Assembly (NCBI GenBank): GCA_017547805.1
Contig: JAFYOR010000112.1
Coordinates: 1-52,949, forward strand
Direction of reading: 5' to 3'
DNA: 52,949 nt
Origin: Clostridia bacterium
GTDB taxonomy: Bacteria > Bacillota > Clostridia > Christensenellales > Aristaeellaceae
The position numbers and the translations under genes are program-made. Below the pieces are notes generated by a model, which did not search any database, was not told where the DNA came from, and saw only the letters and a list, made by a program, of their open reading frames with translations. This document shows, in pieces, positions 37,874 to 45,296 of the stretch (positions are counted from its first letter, which is position 1; every line of letters starts with the position of its first letter).

Positions 37874-40800
37874 ATGCCGAAGAAGGAATGGATTAAGAAG
37901 GTACTGGTGATCGGCTCCGGCCCGATCGTTATCGGTCAGGCGGCCGAGTTTGACTATGCCGGCACGCAGGCCTGCCGCGTCCTCAAGGAAGAGGGCATCG
38001 AGGTCGTGCTTGTCAACTCCAACCCGGCGACCATCATGACCGACACGAGCATCGCGGACAAGGTGTATCTTGAGCCGCTGACCCTCGAGTCGATGGAAAA
38101 GATCATCGCCCGCGAGCGTCCGGACAGCCTGCTTGCGTCCCTTGGCGGACAGACGGGCCTCAACATGGCGATGGAACTGGACGAAAAGGGCATCCTTGAA
38201 AAGTACAACGTTCAGCTGCTGGGCACGAAGATCGACTCCATCCGCCGCGCGGAGGATCGTGAGGACTTCAAGAACAGCATGATCGAGATTGGCGAGCCGT
38301 GCATCGACTCCGTCATCGTTCACGACGTGCAGTCCTCTGTCGACTTTGCCAATGAGGTGGGCTATCCGGTCATCGTGCGTCCGGCGTATACGCTGGGCGG
38401 CACGGGCGGCGGCATCGCTGAGGACGAGAAGCAGCTGCGCGAAATCTGCGCGGACGGTCTGCGTTCTTCCCGTGTGCATGAAAACCTGATCGAGCGCAGC
38501 GTCGCCGGCTGGAAGGAAATCGAATACGAAGTTATCCGCGACGGCGCCGGCAACAGCATCGTCGTGTGCAACATGGAAAACATGGACCCGGTCGGCGTCC
38601 ACACGGGCGACTCCATCGTCGTCGCGCCGACGCAGACCCTGCGCCTTGAGGAGCACGAGATGCTGCGCACCTCCGCGCTGTCCATCATCGAGGCGCTGGG
38701 CATCGAGGGAGGCTGTAACGTGCAGTATGCGCTGGATCCGAATTCCATGAAGTATTACCTTATCGAGGTCAACCCGCGCGTTTCCCGCTCCTCCGCGCTG
38801 GCCTCCAAGGCGACCGGCTATCCGATTGCCAAGGTCACGACCCGCATCGCGCTGGGCTATAACCTGGATGAAATTGAAAACGGCGTGACCGGCTGCACCT
38901 ACGCCTGCGCCGAGCCGACGATTGACTATGTGGTGCTCAAGTTCCCGCGCTGGCCGTTTGATAAGTTTGTCTACGCCGATAAGCATATCGGCACCAAGAT
39001 GAAGGCCACGGGCGAGATCATGTCCATCGGCAATACGTTCGAAAGCGCGATGCTCAAGGCTGTGCGCTCCCTTGAAATGGGCATGGACAGCCTCGTTGTG
39101 CCGGCGCTGGAGGCGCTGTCCGATGAGGAGATCGAGCACCGCCTGCATGAAATCAACACCGAGCGTTCCTTCGTCGTTGCCGAGGCGCTGCGCCGCGGCG
39201 TGACCATGGAGCACATCCATGACATCACGAAGATCGACCTCTGGTTCCTGAAAAAGGTGCTCAATATCGTCTCCACCGAGCAGAAGCTGCGCGCTCTGCC
39301 GGGCAAGGAGGCGCTGACGTACGATCTGCTGCTTGCGGTCAAGAAGATGGGCATGGCGGATAAGGCCATCGCGCGCTTCGTCGGCTGCGAGGAGGGCGAG
39401 ATCCGCGCCATGCGCAAGGAGATGAGCATTCTTCCGGCGTTCCGTCTGGTCGATACCTGCGCGGGCGAGTTTGACGCGGTTTCTCCGTATTTCTACAGCG
39501 TGTACGGCACGAAGACCGAGTCCTTTAATACCGGCAAGAAGACCGTCGTGGTGCTGGGCTCCGGCCCGATCCGCATCGGTCAGGGCATCGAGTTTGACTA
39601 TTGCTCGGTGCACTGCGTCTGGGCGCTGAAGAAGGCCGGTTTTGACACCGTCATCATCAATAACAACCCGGAAACCGTTTCCACCGACTTTGACACCGCG
39701 GATCGCCTCTACTTTGAGCCGCTGACCCCGGAAGACGTGTGGAACGTGCTGGAGATTGAGCAGCCGGTCGGCGTCGTCTGCCAGTTCGGCGGACAGACGG
39801 CCATCAAGCTGGCCAAGGCTGTGCGTCAGGCGGGCTACCCGATTCTGGGCACCGACCTTGCGGATATCGACGCTGCCGAGGACCGCGAGCTGTTTAACGC
39901 CCTGCTCAACAAGCTGGGCATCCCGCAGCCCAAGGGCACGACCGTCTTCACCGCGGACGAGGCCGTCGCCGCCGCCAATGAGCTGGGCTACCCGGTTCTG
40001 GTCCGTCCCAGCTACGTGCTTGGCGGTCAGGGCATGGAAATCGCGTATGATGAAAAGCACATCCGCGAGTACATGCAGATCATCAACATGAACATTCAGG
40101 AGCATCCGATCCTCGTTGACAAGTATCTGCTCGGCCGCGAAATTGAGGTCGACGCGATCTGTGACGGCGAAAATGTGCTCATCCCGGGCATCATGGAGCA
40201 TATCGAGCGCGCGGGCATCCACTCCGGCGACTCCATCTCCGTTTATCCGCCGCAGCATCTTGCCCCGCGCATCCAGCGCATGGTGACCGATTACACGATC
40301 AACATTGCGCGCAGCCTGCACGTCAAGGGTCTGGTGAACATCCAGTTCATCGAGTATGCGGGCGATCTGTACATCATCGAGGTCAACCCGCGCTCTTCCC
40401 GCACGGTGCCCTACATCTCCAAGGTCACGGGCATTCCGATCGTCGAGCTGGGCGTGCGCGCGTCCCTGGGCGAGAGCGTCCCGGCGATGGGCTTTGGCAC
40501 GGGTCTTTACCCGCCGGCCCCGACCGTCGCGGTCAAGATGCCGGTCTTCTCCTTTGAAAAGCTGCCGGAGGTCGAGGTTTCCCTTGGACCGGAAATGAAG
40601 TCCACCGGCGAAGCGCTCGGCCTTGCCGAAACCGCCGAGGAAGCGTACCTCAAGGGCTTTGCCTCCACGAAGATGGCGATCCCGAAGCCGGAAGAGGGCG
40701 GCGTGCTTTTCGCCATCGCCAACCACGACAAGCGCGAGGCGCTTGCCCTGGCGGAGACCTTCGCCGCGCTGGGCTTTGAGATCTATGCTACGGGCGGCAC

Positions 40801-41095
40801 GGCGCATATGCTCAACCACAACTATGTCGGCGCGCACAGCGTGCCGCGCCCGGGCGAGGATACGGACGCGCTTGCCAAGCTCTTTGACTCCGGCAAGATC
40901 CGCCTGATCATCACCACTCCGACGCATGGCCGCGATCCGCTGCGCGCGGGCTTCCGTCTGCGCCGCATGGCGGTTGAGTACGGCATCGCCTGCGTCACCA
41001 GCATTGACACGGCGAAGCTGCTGATGAAGTGCGTGAAGCTGGGCAAGAAGGAGAGCGAGATTCCGGCGCTGGGCCTGCACGAGCTGATTCTGTAA
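37874..41095 (+). CDS. carB: Carbamoyl-phosphate synthase large subunit
   Basis: The 1073-residue protein makes carbamoyl phosphate from bicarbonate, ammonia and two ATP, for pyrimidine and arginine synthesis. Two homologous ATP-grasp halves are seen: VLVIGSGPIVIGQAAEFDYAG near residue 10 and VVVLGSGPIRIGQGIEFDY near 557. Each carries a glycine-rich loop (TLGGTGGG and VLGGQG) and EVNPR metal sites, and the last 130 residues form the MGS-like allosteric domain. All looks intact. GGGGGGAG precedes the ATG. In normal CarB, ammonia arrives through a tunnel from CarA; with this CarA's altered glutaminase, free ammonia may be the nitrogen source. Confidence 0.97.
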   Translation: MPKKEWIKKVLVIGSGPIVIGQAAEFDYAGTQACRVLKEEGIEVVLVNSNPATIMTDTSIADKVYLEPLTLESMEKIIARERPDSLLASLGGQTGLNMAMELDEKGILEKYNVQLLGTKIDSIRRAEDREDFKNSMIEIGEPCIDSVIVHDVQSSVDFANEVGYPVIVRPAYTLGGTGGGIAEDEKQLREICADGLRSSRVHENLIERSVAGWKEIEYEVIRDGAGNSIVVCNMENMDPVGVHTGDSIVVAPTQTLRLEEHEMLRTSALSIIEALGIEGGCNVQYALDPNSMKYYLIEVNPRVSRSSALASKATGYPIAKVTTRIALGYNLDEIENGVTGCTYACAEPTIDYVVLKFPRWPFDKFVYADKHIGTKMKATGEIMSIGNTFESAMLKAVRSLEMGMDSLVVPALEALSDEEIEHRLHEINTERSFVVAEALRRGVTMEHIHDITKIDLWFLKKVLNIVSTEQKLRALPGKEALTYDLLLAVKKMGMADKAIARFVGCEEGEIRAMRKEMSILPAFRLVDTCAGEFDAVSPYFYSVYGTKTESFNTGKKTVVVLGSGPIRIGQGIEFDYCSVHCVWALKKAGFDTVIINNNPETVSTDFDTADRLYFEPLTPEDVWNVLEIEQPVGVVCQFGGQTAIKLAKAVRQAGYPILGTDLADIDAAEDRELFNALLNKLGIPQPKGTTVFTADEAVAAANELGYPVLVRPSYVLGGQGMEIAYDEKHIREYMQIINMNIQEHPILVDKYLLGREIEVDAICDGENVLIPGIMEHIERAGIHSGDSISVYPPQHLAPRIQRMVTDYTINIARSLHVKGLVNIQFIEYAGDLYIIEVNPRSSRTVPYISKVTGIPIVELGVRASLGESVPAMGFGTGLYPPAPTVAVKMPVFSFEKLPEVEVSLGPEMKSTGEALGLAETAEEAYLKGFASTKMAIPKPEEGGVLFAIANHDKREALALAETFAALGFEIYATGGTAHMLNHNYVGAHSVPRPGEDTDALAKLFDSGKIRLIITTPTHGRDPLRAGFRLRRMAVEYGIACVTSIDTAKLLMKCVKLGKKESEIPALGLHELIL

Positions 41096-41113
41096 GAAGC
41101 GGCTGAAAAGAGA

Positions 41114-41155
41114 ATATGAAGAGACGAATCCTGCGGGGTTCGTCTCTTTTCATAT
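41114..41155 (+). terminator. Intrinsic terminator after carB
   Basis: GAAGAGACGAA pairs with TTCGTCTCTTTT, within a longer ATATGAA/TTCATAT symmetry; T-rich 3' side. Confidence 0.82.
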
Positions 41156-41189
41156 GGACGAAAGCGTACGAACAAAGCAGCATCTGCGC

Positions 41190-41430
41190 CCGCCTGCTCC
41201 CTCAGTCAGCTTCGCTGCCAGCTCCCTCCCGGAGGGAGCTTCGTCGCGTGCAGCGCTTATAGATCACTGTGTTTAGTGTTCAAAGCGTCGCTTGCCTGAA
41301 CCTTCCTCCCGGAGGAAGGCATAAAAAGCGCTGCCCGGGAGAGGAAAGCTGCCGATGCGCAGAAGATGCGTATACAAAAGGGCTTCCTCCGGGAGGAAGC
41401 TGCCCCGAAGGGGCTGAAGGAGCCCGCGGG
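41190..41430. repeat. Family D palindromic repeat cluster
   Basis: Three palindromes with a CTCC[CG]GGAG-type core occur at 41221-41239, 41301-41319 and 41382-41400. They lie among GC-rich blocks such as CTCCCTCAGTCAGCTTCGC. Stems such as GCTTCCTCC/GGAGGAAGC are complementary between units, so several folds are possible. No gene was seen in 41156-41520. The cluster resembles family B in design but differs in sequence. Confidence 0.65.
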
Positions 41431-41520
41431 CGCGCAAGAATGGGCATAGTGAAAGCTGCGTTCCTGTAAAAGGGTTTGATGAGCATTTCACGAATACTCA
41501 TATTGATTGGAGATGATCTT

Positions 41521-41889
41521 GTGTCTCTTGAATATAACAAGAACATGATTCCGCGAGCAAAATCCATGCGCCAGCCAATGACAAAACAGGAACGACATTT
41601 GTGGTATGACTTTTTGAGCGGTTATTCTCCACGCTTCCAGCGCCAGAAGACCATCGGCAGCTACATCGTCGATTTCTACTGCCATGAAGCAAAGCTGGTC
41701 ATTGAGCTGGACGGCGCACAGCACTACGAGGAAAACACAATGGAATATGATGCGGTGCGAACGGAGTGTCTCAACGCGGCGGGGATTGAAGTGCTGCGCT
41801 TTCCCAATGCGGCGGTAGATCGGGATTTTACAGCTGTATGCGCGATGGTAGAGCAATGCGTAAAGAAGAGAATGAAAAAGGGGGAGTGA
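41521..41889 (+). CDS. DUF559 endonuclease-like protein
   Basis: The 122-residue protein has the DUF559 fold of very-short-patch-repair/restriction-like endonucleases. SLEYNKNMIPRAKSMRQPMT starts it; TKQERHLWYDFL and RFQRQKTIGSYIVDFYC follow, then the catalytic-type AKLVIELDGAQHYEE. The GTG at 41521 is chosen because GGAGA lies 8 bases upstream and the following residues match the family start; the frame is open to 41476. The nuclease role is inferred from the fold. A Nudix gene starts 5 bp after its stop. Confidence 0.85.
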   Translation: MSLEYNKNMIPRAKSMRQPMTKQERHLWYDFLSGYSPRFQRQKTIGSYIVDFYCHEAKLVIELDGAQHYEENTMEYDAVRTECLNAAGIEVLRFPNAAVDRDFTAVCAMVEQCVKKRMKKGE

Positions 41890-41894
41890 TCAGC

Positions 41895-42395
41895 ATGGAA
41901 CTCTGGGATGCACGAACGCGCGATGGCGCGCTTACCGGCGGCACGCTTGTGCGCGGGGAGCCGATTCCCGAAGGGCTGTATCATCTGGTGTGCGAGGTGC
42001 TTGTGCGCCATAGGGACGGCAGCATTCTCGCCATGAAGCGGGATGAACACAAGGACGTCTTTCCCGGCTGGTGGGAGACGACGGCGGGCGGCAGCGCGCT
42101 TGCCGGAGAGTCCTCGCTCGATTGCGCGAGGCGTGAACTGCTGGAGGAAACGGGCATCGTCTGCGATGCGTTTGAGCTGATCGGACGGTTTATCGGACCG
42201 GAATATATCTTTGACTCCTATCTGTGCGTGGTGGACTGCGATAAGGATGCGGTGCGCCTGCAGCCGGGAGAAACGGGCGGATACCGCTGGATGAGCGAAG
42301 CGGAGTTTGCGGCATTTGCTGCATCGCAGCGGATGATTCCGTGGCAGAAGCAGCGGCTTGAGCCGTATCTGAAAAGGGCGGGATACCTGAAATGA
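41895..42395 (+). CDS. Nudix hydrolase
   Basis: The 166-residue protein has a complete Nudix box at residues 66-88 fitting G-x5-E-x7-R-E-U-x-E-E-x-G-U (Gly66, Glu72, Arg80, Glu81, Glu84, Glu85, Gly87). An N-terminal WDARTRDG and an EGLYHLVCEVLVRHRDGSIL strand precede it, as in IDI-like/YfcD-type Nudix proteins. Such enzymes cleave nucleoside diphosphate derivatives; the substrate is not deducible. GGGGAG lies 8 bases before the ATG. It is probably cotranscribed with the DUF559 gene. Confidence 0.92.
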   Translation: MELWDARTRDGALTGGTLVRGEPIPEGLYHLVCEVLVRHRDGSILAMKRDEHKDVFPGWWETTAGGSALAGESSLDCARRELLEETGIVCDAFELIGRFIGPEYIFDSYLCVVDCDKDAVRLQPGETGGYRWMSEAEFAAFAASQRMIPWQKQRLEPYLKRAGYLK

Positions 42396-42401
42396 GTGAG
42401 G

Positions 42402-42427
42402 GGAGGCTTCGGCCTCCTTTTATTTTC
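42402..42427 (+). terminator. Intrinsic terminator after the Nudix gene
   Basis: GGAGGC, a TTCG tetraloop, GCCTCC, then TTTTATTTT. Confidence 0.88.
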
Positions 42428-42508
42428 TCCGTATGCGAATCAACCGATCTGCTATTGCGTCTAATCAGCGTAAAAGATCTTTTATAAGCAAAACAATGGA
42501 GGCTGAAC

Positions 42509-42960
42509 GTGGACAAGGAAACCTTTGCTCGGCGCGTGACGCAGATGCAGGAAAGCCTTTACCGCGTGGCGGCGAACACGACCGATTGGACGCCATATCC
42601 GAGGCGATATGCAGGGCGTGGGAAAAACAAGAGTCGCTGCGGGATGAGCGGTATTTTGGCACATGGCTTACGCGCATTCTCATCCGGGAATGCGTGAATA
42701 TCCAGTGCAGGCAGAAGCGCATGACACCGATGGAAGCCCTGCCGGAAGGGGCGGCGGACGAGCCTGACGAGGCTGTTGCCGCGCTGCGTGCTGCGCTTGA
42801 CCGGCTGCCGCAGCGGCTTCGCACGATGGCGGTGCTGCATTACATGGAAGGCTATGATGCCAAAGAAATTGCGAAGATGATGGGCACAACGAAAAGCGCC
42901 GTTTGCGCAGGGCTCTTCCGCGCACGGGGCAAGCTGCGCGCGTTTATCGAGGAGGAATGA
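42509..42960 (+). pseudogene. ECF-type sigma factor gene with an apparent -1 frameshift
   Basis: A GTG at 42509 with TGGAGG upstream begins MDKETFARRVTQMQESLYRVA, a typical ECF sigma region 2 start, but this frame soon reads nonsense and closes at 42697. From about 42580 the sigma sequence continues in the -1 frame: DRLDAISEAICRAWEKQ, RYFGTWLTRILIREC, then region 4 (LPQRLRTMAVLHYMEGYDAKEIAKMMGTTKSAV) to the stop at 42960. The join lacks about five residues relative to related proteins, consistent with a loss of about 16 nt. No slippery heptamer is present. It is either a decayed gene, a strain-specific mutation or an assembly error. The anti-sigma-like gene follows after 2 bp. Confidence 0.72.
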
Positions 42961-42962
42961 AC

Positions 42963-43886
42963 ATGAAGCGAGAAGAGTGGCAGAAGGTCTACCGGCCTGA
43001 GACGGGCGCGCTTGATATCCGGGTGAAAAACACGCTGGCCTCCCTCCCTAACGACACAAGGAGGACAGAAATGAAGAAAGTATTGTCTTTTGCGCTGGTC
43101 TGCGTGCTGGCGCTGGCTTCGGTTGTTGCGCTGGCGGCAGGTGTGCTGGTATCCGACGCGGTAGATGCGGTGACACTGGCGGAAAAGGCGCTTGAGGAAA
43201 AGTACGGCATCACCAAGGAGATGCATACATATTTCCATCGCGAAATCATGGAAGCGGAGAATCACTGCACCGTGGTGACGTATACGGGTTTTGCGGATTT
43301 TGCGTATGTGCTGGGAACATATACCGTAACCGTGAAAGGAACGGACGCGGATGCCGTCTGGAGCCGTGACGGAGAGGATACCTCCGGCGGGCTGGAAGCG
43401 CCGGCGTGGGGCGCGCAGCAGCTTGAGACGGCGCTTGAAATCAACGCGCAGACAAACAGCTTTGGCGATGTGTATCTCAGGGCAATGGAGCATGCGCTGG
43501 CGGCAGGCGTAAGCGCATGGGAAGCGCCGGTTCCTGAGGACAACCCTGTGCCGGAGGGCTATCAGTCATGGGCGCATTATTACAGGGCGCAGGCGCTGCC
43601 TGTCATGGAAATTGCCCCGAAGGAAGCGCTTTCTCTGGCGAAAACGGCGATTGTCGAGCGCTATGGCCTTGCGCGGGAACAGGCGGGTCAGATGGAGTGG
43701 CACGACACATGGACGGACTTTGGCATGCATGACGGCACGCCTGTACTGTGCGTCTGGTATAGTCTCTGTCAGAATCCTGACGGCGGCTGGACGCTTGGCG
43801 ACGGGCTGTACGGCGCGGAGGTGAATGTTCAAACCGGCGTCATCGAGGCGATTTACTACGACTCTACGCTTGCGGGCAACGGCTGA
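42963..43886 (+). CDS. Putative anti-sigma factor, single-pass membrane protein
   Basis: The 307-residue protein has a cytoplasmic N-terminus of about 38 residues and one transmembrane segment (about 40-61). A 245-residue extracytoplasmic part contains two similar segments (TLAEKALEEKYGITKE and SLAKTAIVERYGLARE), possibly a duplicated PepSY-like unit. Its position 2 bp after the ECF sigma gene and its topology suggest the cognate anti-sigma factor; no zinc ZAS motif was found. GAGGAA precedes the ATG. If the sigma gene is really broken, this protein may be an orphan. Confidence 0.68.
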   Translation: MKREEWQKVYRPETGALDIRVKNTLASLPNDTRRTEMKKVLSFALVCVLALASVVALAAGVLVSDAVDAVTLAEKALEEKYGITKEMHTYFHREIMEAENHCTVVTYTGFADFAYVLGTYTVTVKGTDADAVWSRDGEDTSGGLEAPAWGAQQLETALEINAQTNSFGDVYLRAMEHALAAGVSAWEAPVPEDNPVPEGYQSWAHYYRAQALPVMEIAPKEALSLAKTAIVERYGLAREQAGQMEWHDTWTDFGMHDGTPVLCVWYSLCQNPDGGWTLGDGLYGAEVNVQTGVIEAIYYDSTLAGNG

Positions 43887-43894
43887 TCATTGCG

Positions 43895-43924
43895 GAAGAA
43901 GGCTTCGGCCTTCTTCTTTTTTTG
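43895..43924 (+). terminator. Intrinsic terminator after the anti-sigma-like gene
   Basis: A perfect 9-bp stem GAAGAAGGC/GCCTTCTTC with a TTCG tetraloop, then seven or more T. Confidence 0.93.
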
Positions 43925-43957
43925 CCGTCTGTTTCATACCATCTCCCGGGTGATAAC

Positions 43958-44542
43958 ATGAACATCGTGTTTTGCGTGATGCTTCTTTCCGGCGTCGTTT
44001 ACGCCGCAACGACCGGCAATCTCTCCGCTGCGCAGGACGCGCTTTTGTCCGGCGCAGGCGAGGCAGTGAGCCTATGCCTGTCTCTTGCGGGCGCATATGC
44101 GTTCTTTGGCGGCCTGCTTGCCGTGCTTCGGGAGAGCGGTGCGGCGGATGCGCTCTCGCGCTGCCTGCGTCCGCTGCTTTCCCGGCTGCTGCCCTTTGCG
44201 CCGGGAGAAGAAAAGGCGATGGGGGACATCTGCATCAATCTGTCCTGCAACATGCTGGGCATGGGCAGCGCAGCGACGCCGGCGGGCCTTGCGGCGATGA
44301 AGACGATGGCGGCGGCAGGCGGCAATACGGGCGTGGCAAGCGATGCGATGATCCTCTTTTTTGTGCTCAATTCCGCCTGCCCTGAAATCCTTCCGACGAC
44401 GATGATCGCCCTGCGCGCGCAGCATGGCGCGGTGAATCCGGCGGATATCGTCCTGCCGGTGCTGCTGTCCACGGGGATTTCTGCGATGGCGGGGATCGCG
44501 CTGTGCCGGCTGCTGGTGCGCGGCGGGGAGGAATGCGCATGA
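43958..44542 (+). CDS. spmA: Spore maturation protein A
   Basis: The 194-residue membrane protein has a nucleoside-recognition (Gate) domain and about five hydrophobic segments. The conserved NMLGMGSAATPAGLAAM lies near 102-118 and is followed by MILFFVLNSACPEILPTTMIA. In Bacillus, SpmA and SpmB are needed for spore core dehydration and heat resistance. The ATG at 43958 has a weak GGGTGAT upstream. spmB overlaps by four bases. dacF/dacB, a common neighbour, is absent. The pair implies a spore-forming lineage. Confidence 0.9.
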   Translation: MNIVFCVMLLSGVVYAATTGNLSAAQDALLSGAGEAVSLCLSLAGAYAFFGGLLAVLRESGAADALSRCLRPLLSRLLPFAPGEEKAMGDICINLSCNMLGMGSAATPAGLAAMKTMAAAGGNTGVASDAMILFFVLNSACPEILPTTMIALRAQHGAVNPADIVLPVLLSTGISAMAGIALCRLLVRGGEECA

Positions 44543-45039
44543 CGGCGCTGCTTCTGCCGTCGCTGGTGACGGCGGTGATTCTGTATGGGCTTTGCCGACG
44601 GGTGAACGTATATGAAGCATTTGTACGCGGCGCGCGGGAGGGGCTTTTGACGCTCTGCGCCATCGCGCCGTATCTGGCGGCGATTCTTACGGCGACGGCG
44701 CTGCTGCGCGCCTGCAGGGCGATGGACGCGCTGATCGTGCTGCTGCAACCCGTTTTTTCTGCGCTGGGACTACCGGCCGAGGTGGCGGGCGTGGTGCTGC
44801 TTCGTCCGTTGTCCGGATCCGCCGCGCTGGCTGCGGTGGGCGATGTGCTGCGCGCCTGCGGGCCGGACAGCCGGGCGGGTTTTCTGGCCTGCGTCATCAG
44901 CGGCGCGGGGGAGACGGTGTTTTTTACCGCCTCGCTGTATCTCGGCGCCGCGGGCGTGCGCCGTTCGCGCCATGCGCTGGGCGCGGCGCTTGCAGCCTAT
45001 GCCTGCGGCGTGCTGGCGGCGGGCATCCTCTGCCGCTAG
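44539..45039 (+). CDS. spmB: Spore maturation protein B
   Basis: The 166-residue membrane protein is the SpmA partner, also with a Gate-type domain. Typical segments are REGLLTLCAIAPYLAAIL, the LLRPLSGSAALAAVGD stretch and SGAGETVFFTASLYLGAAGV. The ATG at 44539 overlaps the spmA stop (ATGA), with GGGGAGG 8 bases upstream, so the two are translationally coupled. Length is normal. No sporulation-specific promoter could be assigned with confidence. Confidence 0.9.
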   Translation: MTALLLPSLVTAVILYGLCRRVNVYEAFVRGAREGLLTLCAIAPYLAAILTATALLRACRAMDALIVLLQPVFSALGLPAEVAGVVLLRPLSGSAALAAVGDVLRACGPDSRAGFLACVISGAGETVFFTASLYLGAAGVRRSRHALGAALAAYACGVLAAGILCR

Positions 45040-45169
45040 GAGGGGAAATTTTCTGGCCTGTACAGGCATGGTTTGGCCGGACTGATTCGTTATGATCATA
45101 TGCAGATGAAAAGGACGCGGCTCCGCGCTGTAAAATGGCGTCGAATCATCAGGCGCAATCCGCCGAAGC

Positions 45170-45198
45170 TTGACAGATGCGGGGTTATCGTCTACAAT
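45170..45198 (+). promoter_or_regulatory. Sigma-A promoter of the surface-protein gene
   Basis: TTGACA, a 17-bp spacer, TACAAT: near-consensus. Confidence 0.82.
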
Positions 45199-45237
45199 AA
45201 AACCAAAGTGGATACGTATATTCTTTTGACAACGAAC

Positions 45238-45286
45238 CGGCGGACAACTCCGCCGTGGAAGGGAGGCAGGGCCTTTTCCGGCCCTG
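45238..45286 (+). promoter_or_regulatory. Two leader hairpins flanking the ribosome binding site
   Basis: Hairpin 1 is CGGCGGA/TCCGCCG (45238-45255, 4-base loop). Next comes GGGAGG (45261-45266). Hairpin 2 is CAGGGCC/GGCCCTG (45267-45286, 6-base loop). Hairpin 2 lies exactly between the ribosome site and the start codon; if folded, it brings GGGAGG to 10 bases from the ATG at 45297. Confidence 0.65.
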
Positions 45287-45296
45287 AATGCAGATT

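Noticed and set aside
41190-41430. CRISPR-like array after carB because of regularly spaced palindromes
   Set aside because: Only three units, palindromes differ in sequence, intervals are not unique spacers of constant length, and no cas gene is near.
42440-42475. ECF-type autoregulated promoter (AACC...CGTC) before the sigma gene
   Set aside because: The only available spacings, 12 or 23 bp, do not fit ECF promoters.
43930-43957. Sporulation sigma-E promoter before spmA (CATACCAT-like -10)
   Set aside because: No matching -35 element at 16-18 bp; a single 8-bp resemblance is insufficient.
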